Origin: Burkholderiales bacterium
Lineage (GTDB): Bacteria; Pseudomonadota; Gammaproteobacteria; Burkholderiales; Burkholderiaceae_C
Assembly: GCA_019510465.1 (NCBI GenBank)
Contig: JAEKKH010000158.1
Location: forward strand, 1 to 52,001
Length of the DNA stretch: 52,001 nucleotides
Direction: 5' to 3'
Below, in pieces: positions 20,466 through 30,587 of this stretch; positions within the stretch are counted from its first letter, which is position 1, and every line of letters starts with the position of its first letter. A program made the translations under genes and the position numbers. The notes beneath the pieces are model-generated. The model saw nothing but the letters and a program-made list of their open reading frames with translations. It was not told the DNA's origin and did not search any database.

Positions 20466-21290
20466 ATGCCGCCGCCCATCCGTTCGCGCCTCCGCACGTC
20501 GTCCGCCCACTCCACCGCGCCGGCGCCGCGCGCCTCGCAGGACAGCCTTGCCGCCGGCGGGCCCGCCGGCCTCGCCATGCAGCGCTCGGCGCCGCAGCCG
20601 CCCTACGCGCGGGTCAAGCAATACCTGAAGGACGCGCTGGAAGCGGGCCGCTGGTCGCCGGGCGCGCAGATGCCGTCGGAAGCCGAGCTCGTGGCCCAGT
20701 TCGGCGTCAGCCGCATGACCGTGCACCGCGCGCTGCGCGAGCTGCAGGACGCCGGCCTGATCACCCGGCTGCAGGGCGTGGGCACCTTCGCGGCGCAGCT
20801 CAACCGCGTCTCGTCCACCCTCACGATCAACGACATCCAGGAAGAGATCCAGCGCCGCGGCCACCGCCATGATGCGAGCGTGCATGTGCAGCGCGCCGAA
20901 GCGGCGCCCCCCGCGCTGGCGGCACGCCTGGGCCTGGCGGCCGGCGCCACCGTGTTCCACACCTTGATCGTCCACCACGAGCGCGGCGTGCCGCTGCAGT
21001 GCGAGGACCGCTACGTCAACCCGGCCTGCGCGCCCGACTACCTCGACGTCGACTTCACCCAGATGACGCCCACGCACTACCTGCTGGACGTCGCGCCGCT
21101 GTGGGAGGCGCACGTGGCCATCGAGTCCGCCCTGCCCACGGCGCAGGAGGCGCGCCTGCTGGGCATCGCGCGCACCGACCCGTGCCTGATCGTCGTGCGC
21201 GGCACCGTCAGCCGCGGCGTGCCCGTCACGCTGGCGCGTCTCGTGCACCCGGGCTCGCGCTACACGCTCGAAAGCCAGTTCCGGCCATGA
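20466..21290 (+). CDS. hutC: Histidine-utilisation repressor, GntR family
   Basis: A 274-residue GntR/HutC regulator. The N-terminal winged helix shows [38 protein letters not shown] and GVGTF. A UTRA ligand domain follows, with the conserved [20 protein letters not shown]; urocanate is the inducer in characterised HutC proteins. The first 37 residues are Pro/Ala-rich and unusual. A start at the ATG at 20577 would give the typical HutC length, and the predicted promoter would make the upstream ATG nearly leaderless. It heads hutCDIGF with 4-base ATGA overlaps. Confidence 0.92.
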   Translation: MPPPIRSRLRTSSAHSTAPAPRASQDSLAAGGPAGLAMQRSAPQPPYARVKQYLKDALEAGRWSPGAQMPSEAELVAQFGVSRMTVHRALRELQDAGLITRLQGVGTFAAQLNRVSSTLTINDIQEEIQRRGHRHDASVHVQRAEAAPPALAARLGLAAGATVFHTLIVHHERGVPLQCEDRYVNPACAPDYLDVDFTQMTPTHYLLDVAPLWEAHVAIESALPTAQEARLLGIARTDPCLIVVRGTVSRGVPVTLARLVHPGSRYTLESQFRP

Positions 21291-21886
21291 TCCTGCTGCC
21301 CGCGTCCAGCGCCGTGCCGGTGCCGTGGAACAACGGCGGCGGCGTCACGCGCGAGCTGCTGCGCCTGCCCGCGGACGGCGGCGACGACTGGACACTGCGC
21401 ATCAGCGTGGCCGACATCGCCGCCGACGGCCCGTTCTCGCCGTTCCCGGGCGTCACGCGCTGGTTCGCGGTGCTCGAGGGCGAAGGCGTGCGGCTGGCCT
21501 TTCCCGAGCGCACGCTCAACGTGCTGCACGGCGAGGCGCCGCTGCGCTTCGACGGCGCGGACGCGCCCGATTGCACGCTGCTGGGCGGCCCCACGCGCGA
21601 CCTCAACGTGATGGTGCGCCACGCGCGCGCCGAGTCGCTGGTCACCACCGCCAGCTTCCTGGACGAGGCCGAGCCCGGCACCAGCCCCGGCTTCGGATTC
21701 TTCGCGCTGCAGCCGCTCGCGCTGCACGGCGCCGGCGCGCTGCCGGTGCAGGTGCCCGCGCTATCGCTGGCCTGGTGCGAGTCGCCGTTCGACGCCGCGC
21801 ATGCGTGGTCGGTCGAGCCGCTGCACGCCGCGCAGGAACACACCCTGCCCGGCTACTGGATCCGCCTGCTGCCCCACGCGCGATGA
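21287..21886 (+). CDS. hutD: HutD family protein
   Basis: A 199-residue cupin-like protein of the HutD/Ves family, found in hut operons and thought to tune hut expression or bind a pathway metabolite; it is not an enzyme of the core route. The signature [16 protein letters not shown] is at the N-terminus, followed by [19 protein letters not shown] and [16 protein letters not shown]. It begins inside the hutC stop (ATGA) and its own stop overlaps hutI. Confidence 0.9.
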   Translation: MILLPASSAVPVPWNNGGGVTRELLRLPADGGDDWTLRISVADIAADGPFSPFPGVTRWFAVLEGEGVRLAFPERTLNVLHGEAPLRFDGADAPDCTLLGGPTRDLNVMVRHARAESLVTTASFLDEAEPGTSPGFGFFALQPLALHGAGALPVQVPALSLAWCESPFDAAHAWSVEPLHAAQEHTLPGYWIRLLPHAR

Positions 21887-23175
21887 CCGACCTGCCGGAG
21901 TCCTTCGAGCCGGGCCTGCCCGCCCAGGCCGTGGCCGCCGCGCCGCCGCCCGCGCGCCGCGTGTGGCGCCATGCGCGCCTGGCCACCCTGGCCGAGCCCA
22001 CGGGCTGGGGGCTGGTCGAACGCGGCGCGATCGTCACGGAGGGCGCGCGCATCGCGTGGATCGGCGCCGAGGCCGACCTGCCTGCGCTCGGCAAGGGCGG
22101 CGTCGAGGAGCACGATCTCGGCGGCGCGCTCGTCACGCCCGGACTGGTCGACGCCCACACCCACCTCGTCTACGGCGGCCAGCGCGCGCTCGAATTCGAG
22201 CTGCGGCTGCAGGGCGCGAGCTACGAGGACATCGCGAAGGCCGGCGGCGGCATCCGCTCCACCGTCGCCGCCACGCGCGCCGCGAGCGAGGACGAGCTGC
22301 TGGCCATCGCCGCGGCGCGACTGCGCACGCTGCGCGACGGCGGCGTCACCACCGTCGAGATCAAGTCCGGCTACGGCCTGTCGTTCGAGGACGAGGCCAG
22401 GTGCCTGCGCGTCGCACGCCGCCTCGGCGAGACGGGCGTCACGGTGCGCACCACCAGCCTCGCCGCGCACGCGCTGCCGCCCGAGTTCGAGGGTCGCGCC
22501 GACGACTACATCGATGCCGTCTGCCGGTGGCTGCCGCAATGGCACGCGCTGGGGCTGGTGGACGCCGTCGACGCCTTCTGCGAGCGCATCGCGTTCAGCA
22601 CGGCGCAGGTCGCGCGCGTCTTCGCCGCGGCTGGCGCGCTGGGCCTGCCGGTCAAGCTGCACGCCGAGCAGCTGAGCGACTCCGGCGGCGCGCAGCTGGC
22701 GGCACGCTTCAAGGCGCTGTCGTGCGATCACATCGAGTGGCTGTCCGACGCCGGCGTCGCCGCGATGCGCGACGCGGGCAGCGTGGCGATGCTGCTGCCC
22801 GGCGCGTTCCATTTCCTGCGCGAGACGAAGCTGCCGCCGATCGCCGCGCTGCGCGCGGCCGGCGTGCCGCTGGCGGTCTCCACCGACCACAACCCCGGCA
22901 CCTCGCCCACGCTGTCGCTGCCGCTGATGATCCACCTGGCCTGCGTCGATTTCCGCCTCACGCCGGAGGAGGCCGTGCGCGGCGCCACCGTCAACGCGGC
23001 GCGGGCGCTCGGCCTGGCCGACCGCGGCACGCTGGCCGCCGGCCGGCGCGCCGACTTCGCGCTGTGGTCGCACGAGCACCCGCGCGAGCTCGCCTACTGG
23101 TTCGGCCATCCGGCGTGCCGCGGCACCGTCGTCGCCGGCGCCTTGACCCCGCCTGGCGCGCCGGCCCCGCGATGA
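21883..23175 (+). CDS. hutI: Imidazolonepropionase
   Basis: A 430-residue metal-dependent amidohydrolase, third step: imidazolonepropionate to formiminoglutamate. Metal ligands are seen in [22 protein letters not shown] and [10 protein letters not shown]. The conserved [12 protein letters not shown] and IKSGYGLS substrate loops are present. The first 25 or so residues are a Pro/Ala-rich extension; an internal start is possible but no better Shine-Dalgarno is seen. It overlaps hutD and hutG by four bases each. Confidence 0.95.
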   Translation: MTDLPESFEPGLPAQAVAAAPPPARRVWRHARLATLAEPTGWGLVERGAIVTEGARIAWIGAEADLPALGKGGVEEHDLGGALVTPGLVDAHTHLVYGGQRALEFELRLQGASYEDIAKAGGGIRSTVAATRAASEDELLAIAAARLRTLRDGGVTTVEIKSGYGLSFEDEARCLRVARRLGETGVTVRTTSLAAHALPPEFEGRADDYIDAVCRWLPQWHALGLVDAVDAFCERIAFSTAQVARVFAAAGALGLPVKLHAEQLSDSGGAQLAARFKALSCDHIEWLSDAGVAAMRDAGSVAMLLPGAFHFLRETKLPPIAALRAAGVPLAVSTDHNPGTSPTLSLPLMIHLACVDFRLTPEEAVRGATVNAARALGLADRGTLAAGRRADFALWSHEHPRELAYWFGHPACRGTVVAGALTPPGAPAPR

Positions 23176-23987
23176 AAGTGACCATGATCGCCGACCACCC
23201 CTCGTTCCACCTCAAGCCCGGCACGACGCCGCTGCTGGTGAGCCTGCCGCACTGCGGCGAGCTGATTCCCGACGAGCTGCGCCCGCGCTACCTGCCGCGC
23301 GCACTCGACGTCGAGGACACCGACTGGCACCTGCACCGGCTCTATGCCTTTGCCGCCGAGATGGGCGCCAGCGTGCTGCAGCCGCGCGCGTCGCGCTTCG
23401 TCATCGACCTGAACCGGCCGTCCGACAACGCGCCGATGTACCCCGGTGCCAACAACACCGAGCTGTGCCCGACGCGCTTCTTCACCGGCGATCCGATCTA
23501 CGTCGAGGGCCAGGCCCCCGGCGACGCCGAGGTCAGGCGCCGCATCGCGCAATGGTGGCAGCCGTACCACGGCGCGATCGCCACCGAGCTGGCGCGCCTG
23601 AAGGCCGAGCACGGCCACGCCGTCCTCTTCGACGGCCACAGCATCAAGAGCGAGCTGCCGTGGCTGTTCGAGGGCCGGCTGCCCGCCCTCAACCTCGGCA
23701 CCGTCGACGGCGCCAGCTGCGCGCCGTCGCTGCGCGCGCAGCTGGCGGCCCTCCTCGCATCGCAGGACAAGTACCCGCACGTGGTCGACGGCCGCTTCAA
23801 GGGCGGCTACATCACGCGCCACTACGGCCGGCCCGGCGACGGCATCCACGCCATCCAGCTCGAGATGACCTGGGACTGCTACATGGACGAGACGCCGCCG
23901 TACGCCTACCGCCCCGACAAGGCCGCGCGGGTGCAGCCGCTGCTGCGCGAATTGCTGCGCACGATGCGCGACTGGACGCTGGAATGA
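23172..23987 (+). CDS. hutG: N-formylglutamate deformylase
   Basis: A 271-residue hydrolase of the N-formylglutamate amidohydrolase family, last step of the five-step route, yielding formate and glutamate. It shows [16 protein letters not shown] near the N-terminus, [22 protein letters not shown] and [13 protein letters not shown]. The ATG overlaps the hutI stop. Presence together with hutF defines the formylglutamate variant of histidine degradation rather than the direct formiminoglutamase route. Confidence 0.93.
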   Translation: MKVTMIADHPSFHLKPGTTPLLVSLPHCGELIPDELRPRYLPRALDVEDTDWHLHRLYAFAAEMGASVLQPRASRFVIDLNRPSDNAPMYPGANNTELCPTRFFTGDPIYVEGQAPGDAEVRRRIAQWWQPYHGAIATELARLKAEHGHAVLFDGHSIKSELPWLFEGRLPALNLGTVDGASCAPSLRAQLAALLASQDKYPHVVDGRFKGGYITRHYGRPGDGIHAIQLEMTWDCYMDETPPYAYRPDKAARVQPLLRELLRTMRDWTLE

Positions 23988-24057
23988 GCCCGCACGGCCG
24001 CCCGAAGGGCGAATGCCCCGGCTCGGCGGGGAGGCGCGAAGCGCCAGGGGTGCACCG

Positions 24058-25491
24058 ATGACAGCCCAGCGCTGCTGGGCGCCGGCCGCCTGGATGGACG
24101 GCCGCTGGCGCCAGTCCGTCGTGCTGGAGATCGACGCGCGCGGACACTGGTCGCGCATCGAGGCCGGCGCGCCCGCGCCCGACGGCGCCGAGCGCCTGGC
24201 CGGCCCGGTGCTGCCGGGCCTGGTCGACGCCCACAGCCACGCGTTCCAGCGCGCCTTCGCGGGCCTGGCCGAGCGCCGCGAGGGCGACGACGACGACTTC
24301 TGGAGCTGGCGCGACCGCATGTACAAGGTCGCCAACGCCGTCACGCCCGAGAGCCTGCGTGCGATCGCGGCGCACCTGTACGTCGAGCTGCTGCGCGGCG
24401 GCTACACGCAGGTCTGCGAGTTCCACTACCTGCAGCATCAGGCCGATGGCACGCCCTATGCCGATCCGCTGGCGCTGTCCATGGCGCTGGCCGACGCGGC
24501 CGCCGACGCGGGCATCGGCCTGACGCTGCTGCCCGTGCTGTACGAGCGCGCCGGCTTCACGGCGCCTGCGCTGCGCCCCGACCAACGCCGCTTCCACGCC
24601 GGCGCGGCCGACGTCTGGCAGCGCAGCCGCGAGTTCGAGCGGCGCGTGGCGGCGGCCGCGCGTGCATCGCTGGTGCCGCTGAACGCCGGCCTCGCGATCC
24701 ATTCGGTGCGCGCCGCCGCGGCCGGGTCCATCGCCGAACTGCGCCGCCTCGCGCACGAGTTCGACGGCCCGATCCACGTGCACGTCGCCGAGCAGCGGGC
24801 CGAGCTGCGCGACTGCGTCGCCGCCACCGGGCAGACGCCCGTCGCCTGGCTCGCCTCGCAGGGCTGGCTGGACGCGCGCTGGCAGCTCGTGCATGCCACG
24901 CACGTGGACGCCGGCGAGATCACCGCCACCGCCGCCAGCGGCGCGGGCGTCGTCATCTGCCCGAGCACCGAGGGCAACCTCGGCGACGGCTTCACCGACG
25001 TGCCGGCGTGGCTGGCGGCGGACGTCGAACTGGCCATCGGCTCGGACAGCAACGTCACGCGCAGCTGGCGCGAGGAACTGCGCTGGATGGAATACGGCCA
25101 GCGCCTGAAGCGCGAACGCCGCAACGTCTGCGCGCAGCCGCGCGGCGCCGTCGACGCGGCGCACGGCCGCCCGACCCCGCCGCGGCCCGACACCGCCGCC
25201 AGCCTGTTCGAGCGCGCCCGCGCCGGCGGCGGGCACGCGGCCGGCCACGCGACGTGGGGCCTCGTGCCGGGCGCGCGCGCCGACCTGCTGGTGGTCGACC
25301 CCGACGACGCCAGCCTGCTCGGGCTGCCGCGCGACCGCTGGCTCGACGCGCTCGTCTTCTCCAGCCCCGGCCGGCCCTGGCGCGACGTGATGGTCGGCGG
25401 ACGCTGGGCGCTGCGCCAGCATCACCACGCGCGGGTCGAGCGCATCGCGGCGGGCTTCGCGCAGGCGATGGCCGAACTCTGGGGCGAGTGA
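24058..25491 (+). CDS. hutF: Formimidoylglutamate deiminase
   Basis: A 477-residue zinc amidohydrolase converting N-formimino-glutamate to N-formylglutamate and ammonia. Metal motifs are DAHSHAFQRAFAG, HVHVAEQ, HATHVD and GSDSNVTRSW. The ATG at 24058 was chosen because upstream in-frame sequence is a GC-rich linker; AGGGG precedes it. It lies 70 bases after hutG, the only non-overlapping junction in the operon. Near 360-390 the segment AQPRGAVDAAHGRPTPPRPD looks loosely conserved compared with the usual stretch here, but the C-terminus resumes normally with VPGARADLLVVD. Confidence 0.93.
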   Translation: MTAQRCWAPAAWMDGRWRQSVVLEIDARGHWSRIEAGAPAPDGAERLAGPVLPGLVDAHSHAFQRAFAGLAERREGDDDDFWSWRDRMYKVANAVTPESLRAIAAHLYVELLRGGYTQVCEFHYLQHQADGTPYADPLALSMALADAAADAGIGLTLLPVLYERAGFTAPALRPDQRRFHAGAADVWQRSREFERRVAAAARASLVPLNAGLAIHSVRAAAAGSIAELRRLAHEFDGPIHVHVAEQRAELRDCVAATGQTPVAWLASQGWLDARWQLVHATHVDAGEITATAASGAGVVICPSTEGNLGDGFTDVPAWLAADVELAIGSDSNVTRSWREELRWMEYGQRLKRERRNVCAQPRGAVDAAHGRPTPPRPDTAASLFERARAGGGHAAGHATWGLVPGARADLLVVDPDDASLLGLPRDRWLDALVFSSPGRPWRDVMVGGRWALRQHHHARVERIAAGFAQAMAELWGE

Positions 25492-25755
25492 GGCGGCACG
25501 GCCGCTCGCAGGGACGCCCGACGCCGCGGCAGGACGGCAACTGAGGCGATCCCGGCCCCTTCCGGCGGCAAGCGGCGCCCAAGCGGCCGCTTCGGCGCGC
25601 CGTCGACCGATCGTCCGATCCGTCGATCCGGGCCACGACGCCGCGACGCCCGCTCGGTGTCTGGCATGTAAAGGCCGTCCTCCCACGCTGGTGCCCTGCC
25701 GTTAAAGGCAGAGAATCTTTGTGTGCGCACTGCGCTTTCCCGAAGGAGACCCGCC

Positions 25756-26334
25756 ATGACCGCCCCCCGTTCCTCCACCCTCCGCCGCACGCTGGCCGTC
25801 GCCGCCGGTGCGCTGGCGCTCGCCTGCGGCGCCGCCCAGGCCGACCCGCACGGCGGCGGCTGGCATGGCGGCGGCAGCTACCATGGCGGCGGTGGCTACC
25901 ACGGGGGCTGGCATGGCGGCGGCGGCTATCACGGCGGCTACTACGGCGGCTGGCATTCCGGCGCCCGCTGGAGCTACCGCTCCGGCTGGGGCTGGGGCTG
26001 GTGGGATCCGCTGTGGCCGATCGGCGTCGGCGTGGGCATCGGCCTGGCCACGGCGCCGGCGTACTACTACGACAGCCCCGACTACGTGGTCGTCAACCCC
26101 GCTCCGGTCTACACGGCGCCGGCCCCGGTCTACGTGAACCCGCCCGCGCCGGCGCCGCGCACGGCCGACCCGATCTTCTATCCGCGCAACGGCCAGAGCG
26201 CCGCGCAGATCGAAGCCGACCGCCAGGACTGCAACCGCTGGGCCACCACGCAGCCCAACGCGATGAACGACGCCAGCGTCTTCCAGCGCGCCACCTTCGC
26301 CTGCATGGACGGCCGCGGCTACACGGTGCGCTGA
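25756..26334 (+). CDS. Secreted Gly/His-rich protein of unknown function
   Basis: A 192-residue exported protein. A Shine-Dalgarno AAGGAG eight bases before the ATG fixes the start. Residues 1-33 are a signal peptide ending near CGAAQAD. Residues about 34-75 are a low-complexity run built on GGWHGGG and YHGG blocks, followed by an aromatic stretch with WGWGWWDPLWP and a short hydrophobic segment. A Pro-rich link (APVYTAPAPVYVNPPAP) leads to a C-terminal domain with QSAAQIEADRQDCNRWA, a Cys-pair motif seen in many small betaproteobacterial envelope proteins. The His/Gly repeats might bind metal or surfaces. The 260 bases upstream hold only a short CTGCC/GGCAG hairpin (about 25695-25712). Confidence 0.75.
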   Translation: MTAPRSSTLRRTLAVAAGALALACGAAQADPHGGGWHGGGSYHGGGGYHGGWHGGGGYHGGYYGGWHSGARWSYRSGWGWGWWDPLWPIGVGVGIGLATAPAYYYDSPDYVVVNPAPVYTAPAPVYVNPPAPAPRTADPIFYPRNGQSAAQIEADRQDCNRWATTQPNAMNDASVFQRATFACMDGRGYTVR

Positions 26335-26350
26335 ACGGGCGTCGCGTCCG

Positions 26351-28138
26351 TCACACCAGGTCGCGCAGCCGCAGCGCGACGCGCAGCGTCCCGCTGCCGC
26401 GCCGCACCTCGACAGCGATGCGGCCACCCGCCTCGGCCAGGCGCCCGCGCAGCGCCGCCAGGCCGAGGCCTTCCACCGCACGCCCGTCGACGGCCTCGAT
26501 GACGTCGTCGACGCGCAAGCCGGCCTCGTCCGCCGGCCCGCCGGCCATCAGCCCGGCCACCACGGCGCCACGCGGGTGGGCATTGATCCACAGCCCCGAG
26601 CGATCCGCCGCGAACGGCCGGTCCGCGCCCGGAGCCGGCGCCAGGTGCACGACGCGTCGCGCGTAGTCGAACGCGACGACGAAGCGGCCCAGGATCTCGC
26701 CGCCGATGTTGCCGGCGACGTCGCGCATCGCCAGCGGCCCATCGTGGCCCAGCGGCAGGCGCAGCACCGGGGCGTCGACACCGAGCGCGCCGAGCGCCAG
26801 CCGTCCGCCGCGCGCCAGGCGCCCTTGCGCGCGGCCGCCGATCCCCCAGCCGATGGTGGTTTCGGCGCTCGTCCTGTAACGGCGGTCGAGGCCGTGCGCC
26901 TCGACGAAGGGCCGATGCAGCACGAGGCCGCCGCGGTTGCCGGTATCCAGCCAGAACTGGCCCTCGATGCCGTCGAGCGAGGCGACGACGCCGGGAAAGT
27001 GGCCGAAGAAGCTCAGCGGCAGCGAGTGCGCCGAGGGCGGTTTCTCGAAGGCGGCGGGGTCGGCCAGCGTCAGCCGGGCGCCGGCGTAGTCGATCTGCAC
27101 GACCAGGCGCTTGAACAGCTCGACGCCCAGCACGCCGTCCACGCGCAGGCCCTCGACCGCGTCGAAGCCGGGCATGTCGATCACGCGCAGCAGCTGGCGC
27201 TCGAGCGCGACGGCGCCGCCGAGGTCCAGGCGCCCGACGCGCGCGAAACCGCTGCTCACCGAGCGCTCGCCCGGCCCGCGGGCCTCCATCGCGCCGACGC
27301 TGGCCAGGCCGATGCGCCGTGCCGTGGCCTCGGCGACGAGGTTGACGCCGCCGGTGTCGAGCATGAAGCGCAGGGCGTGGCCGTCCAGCGTCACCGGCAC
27401 GAACACGTGGTGGTTGGCGATCTCCACCGGGATGCTCGCGCTCGAGGCGCCGCCGGCGAACGCGACGTCGGTGAACGCCTGGACCGGAACCTCGAACGTC
27501 CCGGGCGGCGGCGTCGCGTCGACCTGCACCGACTCCGATTCGGTGACGCGGTCGAAGCGCGGATCGCCGTTGCCGCTGCGTACGCGAAACGGCAGCCACA
27601 AGCCGTCGACCTCCCGCCAGTGGTCGAAGCGTCGCGTCGCCGGGCGTCCCAGCTGCTCCTGCACCAGGCGGTCCAGGCGGTGCGTGACCGCGTCGAACCA
27701 CAGCGCCACCCGCTGCCCGCCCACGGGCGTGCAGCCCACGACGTCGAACGCCCGGCCGTCGGCCTCGCGCCGGCCAAGCGCCTCGAACGCCGCCGGATGG
27801 CGTTCGGCGAACCACCAGCCGCGCGCGTGGATCCAGGCGTCGGTGGCGGCCGCGCGCCGCGCGGCTTCGGCGTCCTGCACGACGACCTCGCCGTTGGCGC
27901 CGCGCTGCCAGGCCACGTGGCCGTCGAAGCCGGCGGCCATCGCGGCCGGGCCCAGCTCGAGCCGCATCGCGTGGCGTGCGCCGACGAGGTCGATCCACTG
28001 CTCGGTGGGCCCGGACAGCCCGCCGGCCGTCACGCGGCCGGCCAGATGCAGGCCGCTCGCGCGCGCCCAGGCGGGGCCGCCCGCGTCGGCGAGCGCGCGG
28101 GCGAGGATCTGTTCGCAGGATCGGCAATCGGCGTCCAT
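26351..28138 (-). CDS. Retropepsin-like aspartic protease with C-terminal PDZ
   Basis: A 595-residue protein with two clan-AA aspartic protease-like halves. The first has FMLDTGGVNLV and the second FWLDTGNRGGLVL, each with a D-T-G triad. A C-terminal PDZ domain begins near GLWINAHPRGAVVAGLMAGG. Related proteins are periplasmic, but the visible start MDADCRSCEQILARAL has no signal peptide, and I found none in the same frame just upstream. A missed start or loss of export is possible. The N-terminal 200 residues resemble an outer-membrane lipoprotein-sorting-like fold, a weak inference. It converges on the Gly/His-rich gene with a 16-base gap. Confidence 0.78.
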   Translation of the reverse strand: MDADCRSCEQILARALADAGGPAWARASGLHLAGRVTAGGLSGPTEQWIDLVGARHAMRLELGPAAMAAGFDGHVAWQRGANGEVVVQDAEAARRAAATDAWIHARGWWFAERHPAAFEALGRREADGRAFDVVGCTPVGGQRVALWFDAVTHRLDRLVQEQLGRPATRRFDHWREVDGLWLPFRVRSGNGDPRFDRVTESESVQVDATPPPGTFEVPVQAFTDVAFAGGASSASIPVEIANHHVFVPVTLDGHALRFMLDTGGVNLVAEATARRIGLASVGAMEARGPGERSVSSGFARVGRLDLGGAVALERQLLRVIDMPGFDAVEGLRVDGVLGVELFKRLVVQIDYAGARLTLADPAAFEKPPSAHSLPLSFFGHFPGVVASLDGIEGQFWLDTGNRGGLVLHRPFVEAHGLDRRYRTSAETTIGWGIGGRAQGRLARGGRLALGALGVDAPVLRLPLGHDGPLAMRDVAGNIGGEILGRFVVAFDYARRVVHLAPAPGADRPFAADRSGLWINAHPRGAVVAGLMAGGPADEAGLRVDDVIEAVDGRAVEGLGLAALRGRLAEAGGRIAVEVRRGSGTLRVALRLRDLV

Positions 28139-28462
28139 CGGTGCTCCAGCGCGGCGCGACGGGCCGCGCGAGCGCCGCATTCTGGGCAAGCCAGGGCCGG
28201 CCGCGGCGACATCTGCACGGCGTGTCGGCAATCCGCACCACGACACATGCCCGTGACGGCGCCCCCCTACAATGATGTCATCGGGCAGGCCGCGGGATGC
28301 GGCCGATTTCCCGTCGACGCCCCATCGTCTCCTCCGTGCCGCCGCAGGAAAGCCGGCCCGGATGCGGGCGTTCCCTGAGCGCCCCCCGCGCACGCAGCCC
28401 CGAGAATCGGACGCCGCATGGCGCCCGCAACTCGCCGGCGAATGCGGCCAGGGAGAAAGAAC
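28139..28462. other. 324-base divergent intergenic region
   Basis: This lies between the aspartic protease gene and a secreted-protein gene. It holds a TACAAT hexamer on the plus strand (28268-28273) without a good -35. A perfect 6-bp hairpin GGCCGC/GCGGCC (28288-28304) would fall near the 5' end of the downstream message. No small gene is seen. Confidence 0.4.
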
Positions 28463-29701
28463 ATGAAACGCAAGAATCTCGCGCTCGCCTGCGCGGCGCT
28501 CGCCTGCGCCGCATCGGCGCACGCCGCCCCGCACGGCAACCAGACCGTCGGCTACGTCGGCGATCCGTCCTTGAACGTCGCCTGGATGATCGACTGGAAT
28601 GCCGGCGCGCACACGGCCCACCTCGTCGACCACGTCGGCAACGGCGACGGCAGCTGGACCGACGACGGCACGCTGCGCGTGCTGACGCTGGCCACGCCCA
28701 TCGAGACGACGCAGGACACCTTCGATTGCAACGGCCTGCCGATGACGCAGACCGTGGACCTGCGCCAGGTCGCCGTGCGCCACGTCAGCGGCGGCCTGCA
28801 CGAGGGCAGCGCGCAGCTGGTCGAGATCGGCAGCACCACCGACCAGGGCGGCTGCACGCCGGGCCTGGTGACGCCGTACGGCTCCGTCGACGACGCCGGC
28901 ACGACCACCAGCTACCTCGACATGGCCCGCCGCCCCGGCACCGAGGACCTGCGCCACGGCGCCACACTGGCCGGCATGAGCGACACCGACCCGGCCGGCG
29001 TGGCCGATTCGACGCAGCTGGTGGCGCGCATCGTCACGTTCGGACACCACGCGCTGACGTTCGCCGACTCGGGCGCCTCGGTGCCGCGCGACATCGTCGA
29101 CGGCTGGTTCGTGCTCGACTTCGGCAGCTTCCAGCGCGCGTACACGCGCCTGTCGGTCGACCCGAAGACGCACGCCGAGCAGTGGCTGGGCGCCGCCTGG
29201 CACGACGGCGCGCCGGCCACGATCTTCCAGACGATGATGGTGCAGCCCAACGCCCGCGCCGGCTTCGGCGGCCACGCCGCGCAATCGCGCGTCTGGGATT
29301 CGGGCCTGTTCCTGCAGTCGGACACCTTCGCCCTGTTCCACCTGTACCCCGACTTCACGGGCCGCTTCGAGCAGAAGGCGCGCGACGGCTCGTTCGACAG
29401 CCTGATGCCGGCCACCTGGGGCGACAGCGGCGCCAACGTGGTGATCTCGCGCTCCTTCAATGTCGCGGTGTCGTACCGCACCCGCACCTGGGTGCCGATC
29501 GCCAACTATGGCAAGGCGCACTTCGTGATCGAGAACGAGGACAACCACGTCGTGGCCAGCGGGTCGGTCACGCCGTTCATCGTGCCGCGCGTGAACTTCT
29601 ACGTCGACGAGGGCGAGGCGACGCCGCCCGCCGCCACGCCCGCCGTGAAGACGCTGGCCCGCCAGGCCGCCGCCGCGCCGGCCCGGGGCGTGCAGCGCTG
29701 A
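28463..29701 (+). CDS. Secreted protein of unknown function (412 aa)
   Basis: Not recognised. A clear signal peptide, MKRKNLALACAALACAASAHA, precedes a mature protein rich in aromatic, Asp and Gly residues with few Lys. The body looks beta-rich, with segments such as VAWMIDWNAGAHTAHLVDHV, WFVLDFGSFQRAYTRL and FALFHLYPDFTGRF. Two Cys in the mature protein (near 87 and 132) could form a disulfide. The C-terminus is Ala/Pro-rich. AGGGAG lies about nine bases before the ATG. It could be a periplasmic or extracellular binding protein; no catalytic motif is evident. Confidence 0.7.
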   Translation: MKRKNLALACAALACAASAHAAPHGNQTVGYVGDPSLNVAWMIDWNAGAHTAHLVDHVGNGDGSWTDDGTLRVLTLATPIETTQDTFDCNGLPMTQTVDLRQVAVRHVSGGLHEGSAQLVEIGSTTDQGGCTPGLVTPYGSVDDAGTTTSYLDMARRPGTEDLRHGATLAGMSDTDPAGVADSTQLVARIVTFGHHALTFADSGASVPRDIVDGWFVLDFGSFQRAYTRLSVDPKTHAEQWLGAAWHDGAPATIFQTMMVQPNARAGFGGHAAQSRVWDSGLFLQSDTFALFHLYPDFTGRFEQKARDGSFDSLMPATWGDSGANVVISRSFNVAVSYRTRTWVPIANYGKAHFVIENEDNHVVASGSVTPFIVPRVNFYVDEGEATPPAATPAVKTLARQAAAAPARGVQR

Positions 29702-29886
29702 GCCCGTCCGGGCCGCGCCGTGCGGCCCGGACCTCGGCGGACCTCGGTGGACCGGAGTCCGGCCGCGTACGCCGCGCGGATGGTCATGCGGGATTTCACC
29801 GGTCGGCTGCTGTAACCTTCATCGTGGAACGGGTCGCGCCACTGCGCGACACTCCACCCGTTTCCCACCCCTAGCCGGAGCCTGAC

Positions 29887-30543
29887 ATGTCCCTTCGCAT
29901 CAACGACACCGCCCCCAACTTCACCGCCAAGACCACCCAGGGCGCCATCAATTTCCACGACTGGATCGGCGACAGCTGGGCCGTCCTGTTCTCGCATCCC
30001 AAGGACTTCACGCCGGTGTGCACCACCGAGCTGGGCTACATGGCCAAGATCGAGCCCGAGTTCACCAAGCGCAACACCAAGATCATCGGCCTGTCGGTCG
30101 ACCCGGTGGAAAGCCACGCCGGCTGGGTCTCGGACATCGAGGAGACGCAGGGCGCGAAGGTCACGTACCCGATGATCGGCGACACCGACCTCGCGGTCGC
30201 CAAGCTCTACAACATGCTGCCGGCCGACGAGGCCGGCGGCTCGGACGGCCGCACCGCGGCCACCAATGCCACCGTGCGCTCGGTGTTCATCATCGGCCCG
30301 GACAAGAAGATCAAGCTGATGCTGACCTACCCGATGACCACGGGCCGCAACTTCGACGAGATCCTGCGCGTGCTGGAGTCGATGCAGCTGACCGCCAGGC
30401 ACAAGGTGGCCACGCCGGTGAACTGGAAGAACGGCGACGACGTGATCATCACGGGCGCGGTCTCCAACGAGGAGGCCGAGGTCAAGTTCCCGGGCTACAA
30501 GACGATCAAGCCCTACCTGCGCACCACCAGGCAGCCGTCCTGA
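29887..30543 (+). CDS. 1-Cys peroxiredoxin (Prx6-like)
   Basis: A 218-residue thiol peroxidase. The peroxidatic Cys is in HPKDFTPVCTTE (near 46). There is no resolving Cys in the C-terminal domain, and the long Prx6-type C-terminal extension (from about 160) contains TPVNWKNGDDVII. It reduces peroxides in the cytosol using an external thiol. It lies 44 bases before the persulfide dioxygenase-rhodanese gene on the same strand, which suggests a shared role in thiol or sulfane-sulfur stress. Confidence 0.93.
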   Translation: MSLRINDTAPNFTAKTTQGAINFHDWIGDSWAVLFSHPKDFTPVCTTELGYMAKIEPEFTKRNTKIIGLSVDPVESHAGWVSDIEETQGAKVTYPMIGDTDLAVAKLYNMLPADEAGGSDGRTAATNATVRSVFIIGPDKKIKLMLTYPMTTGRNFDEILRVLESMQLTARHKVATPVNWKNGDDVIITGAVSNEEAEVKFPGYKTIKPYLRTTRQPS

Positions 30544-30587
30544 GCTCAGCAGGCGGCCCGTGCGCGGGCCGCGCCGAAGGCACGCCC

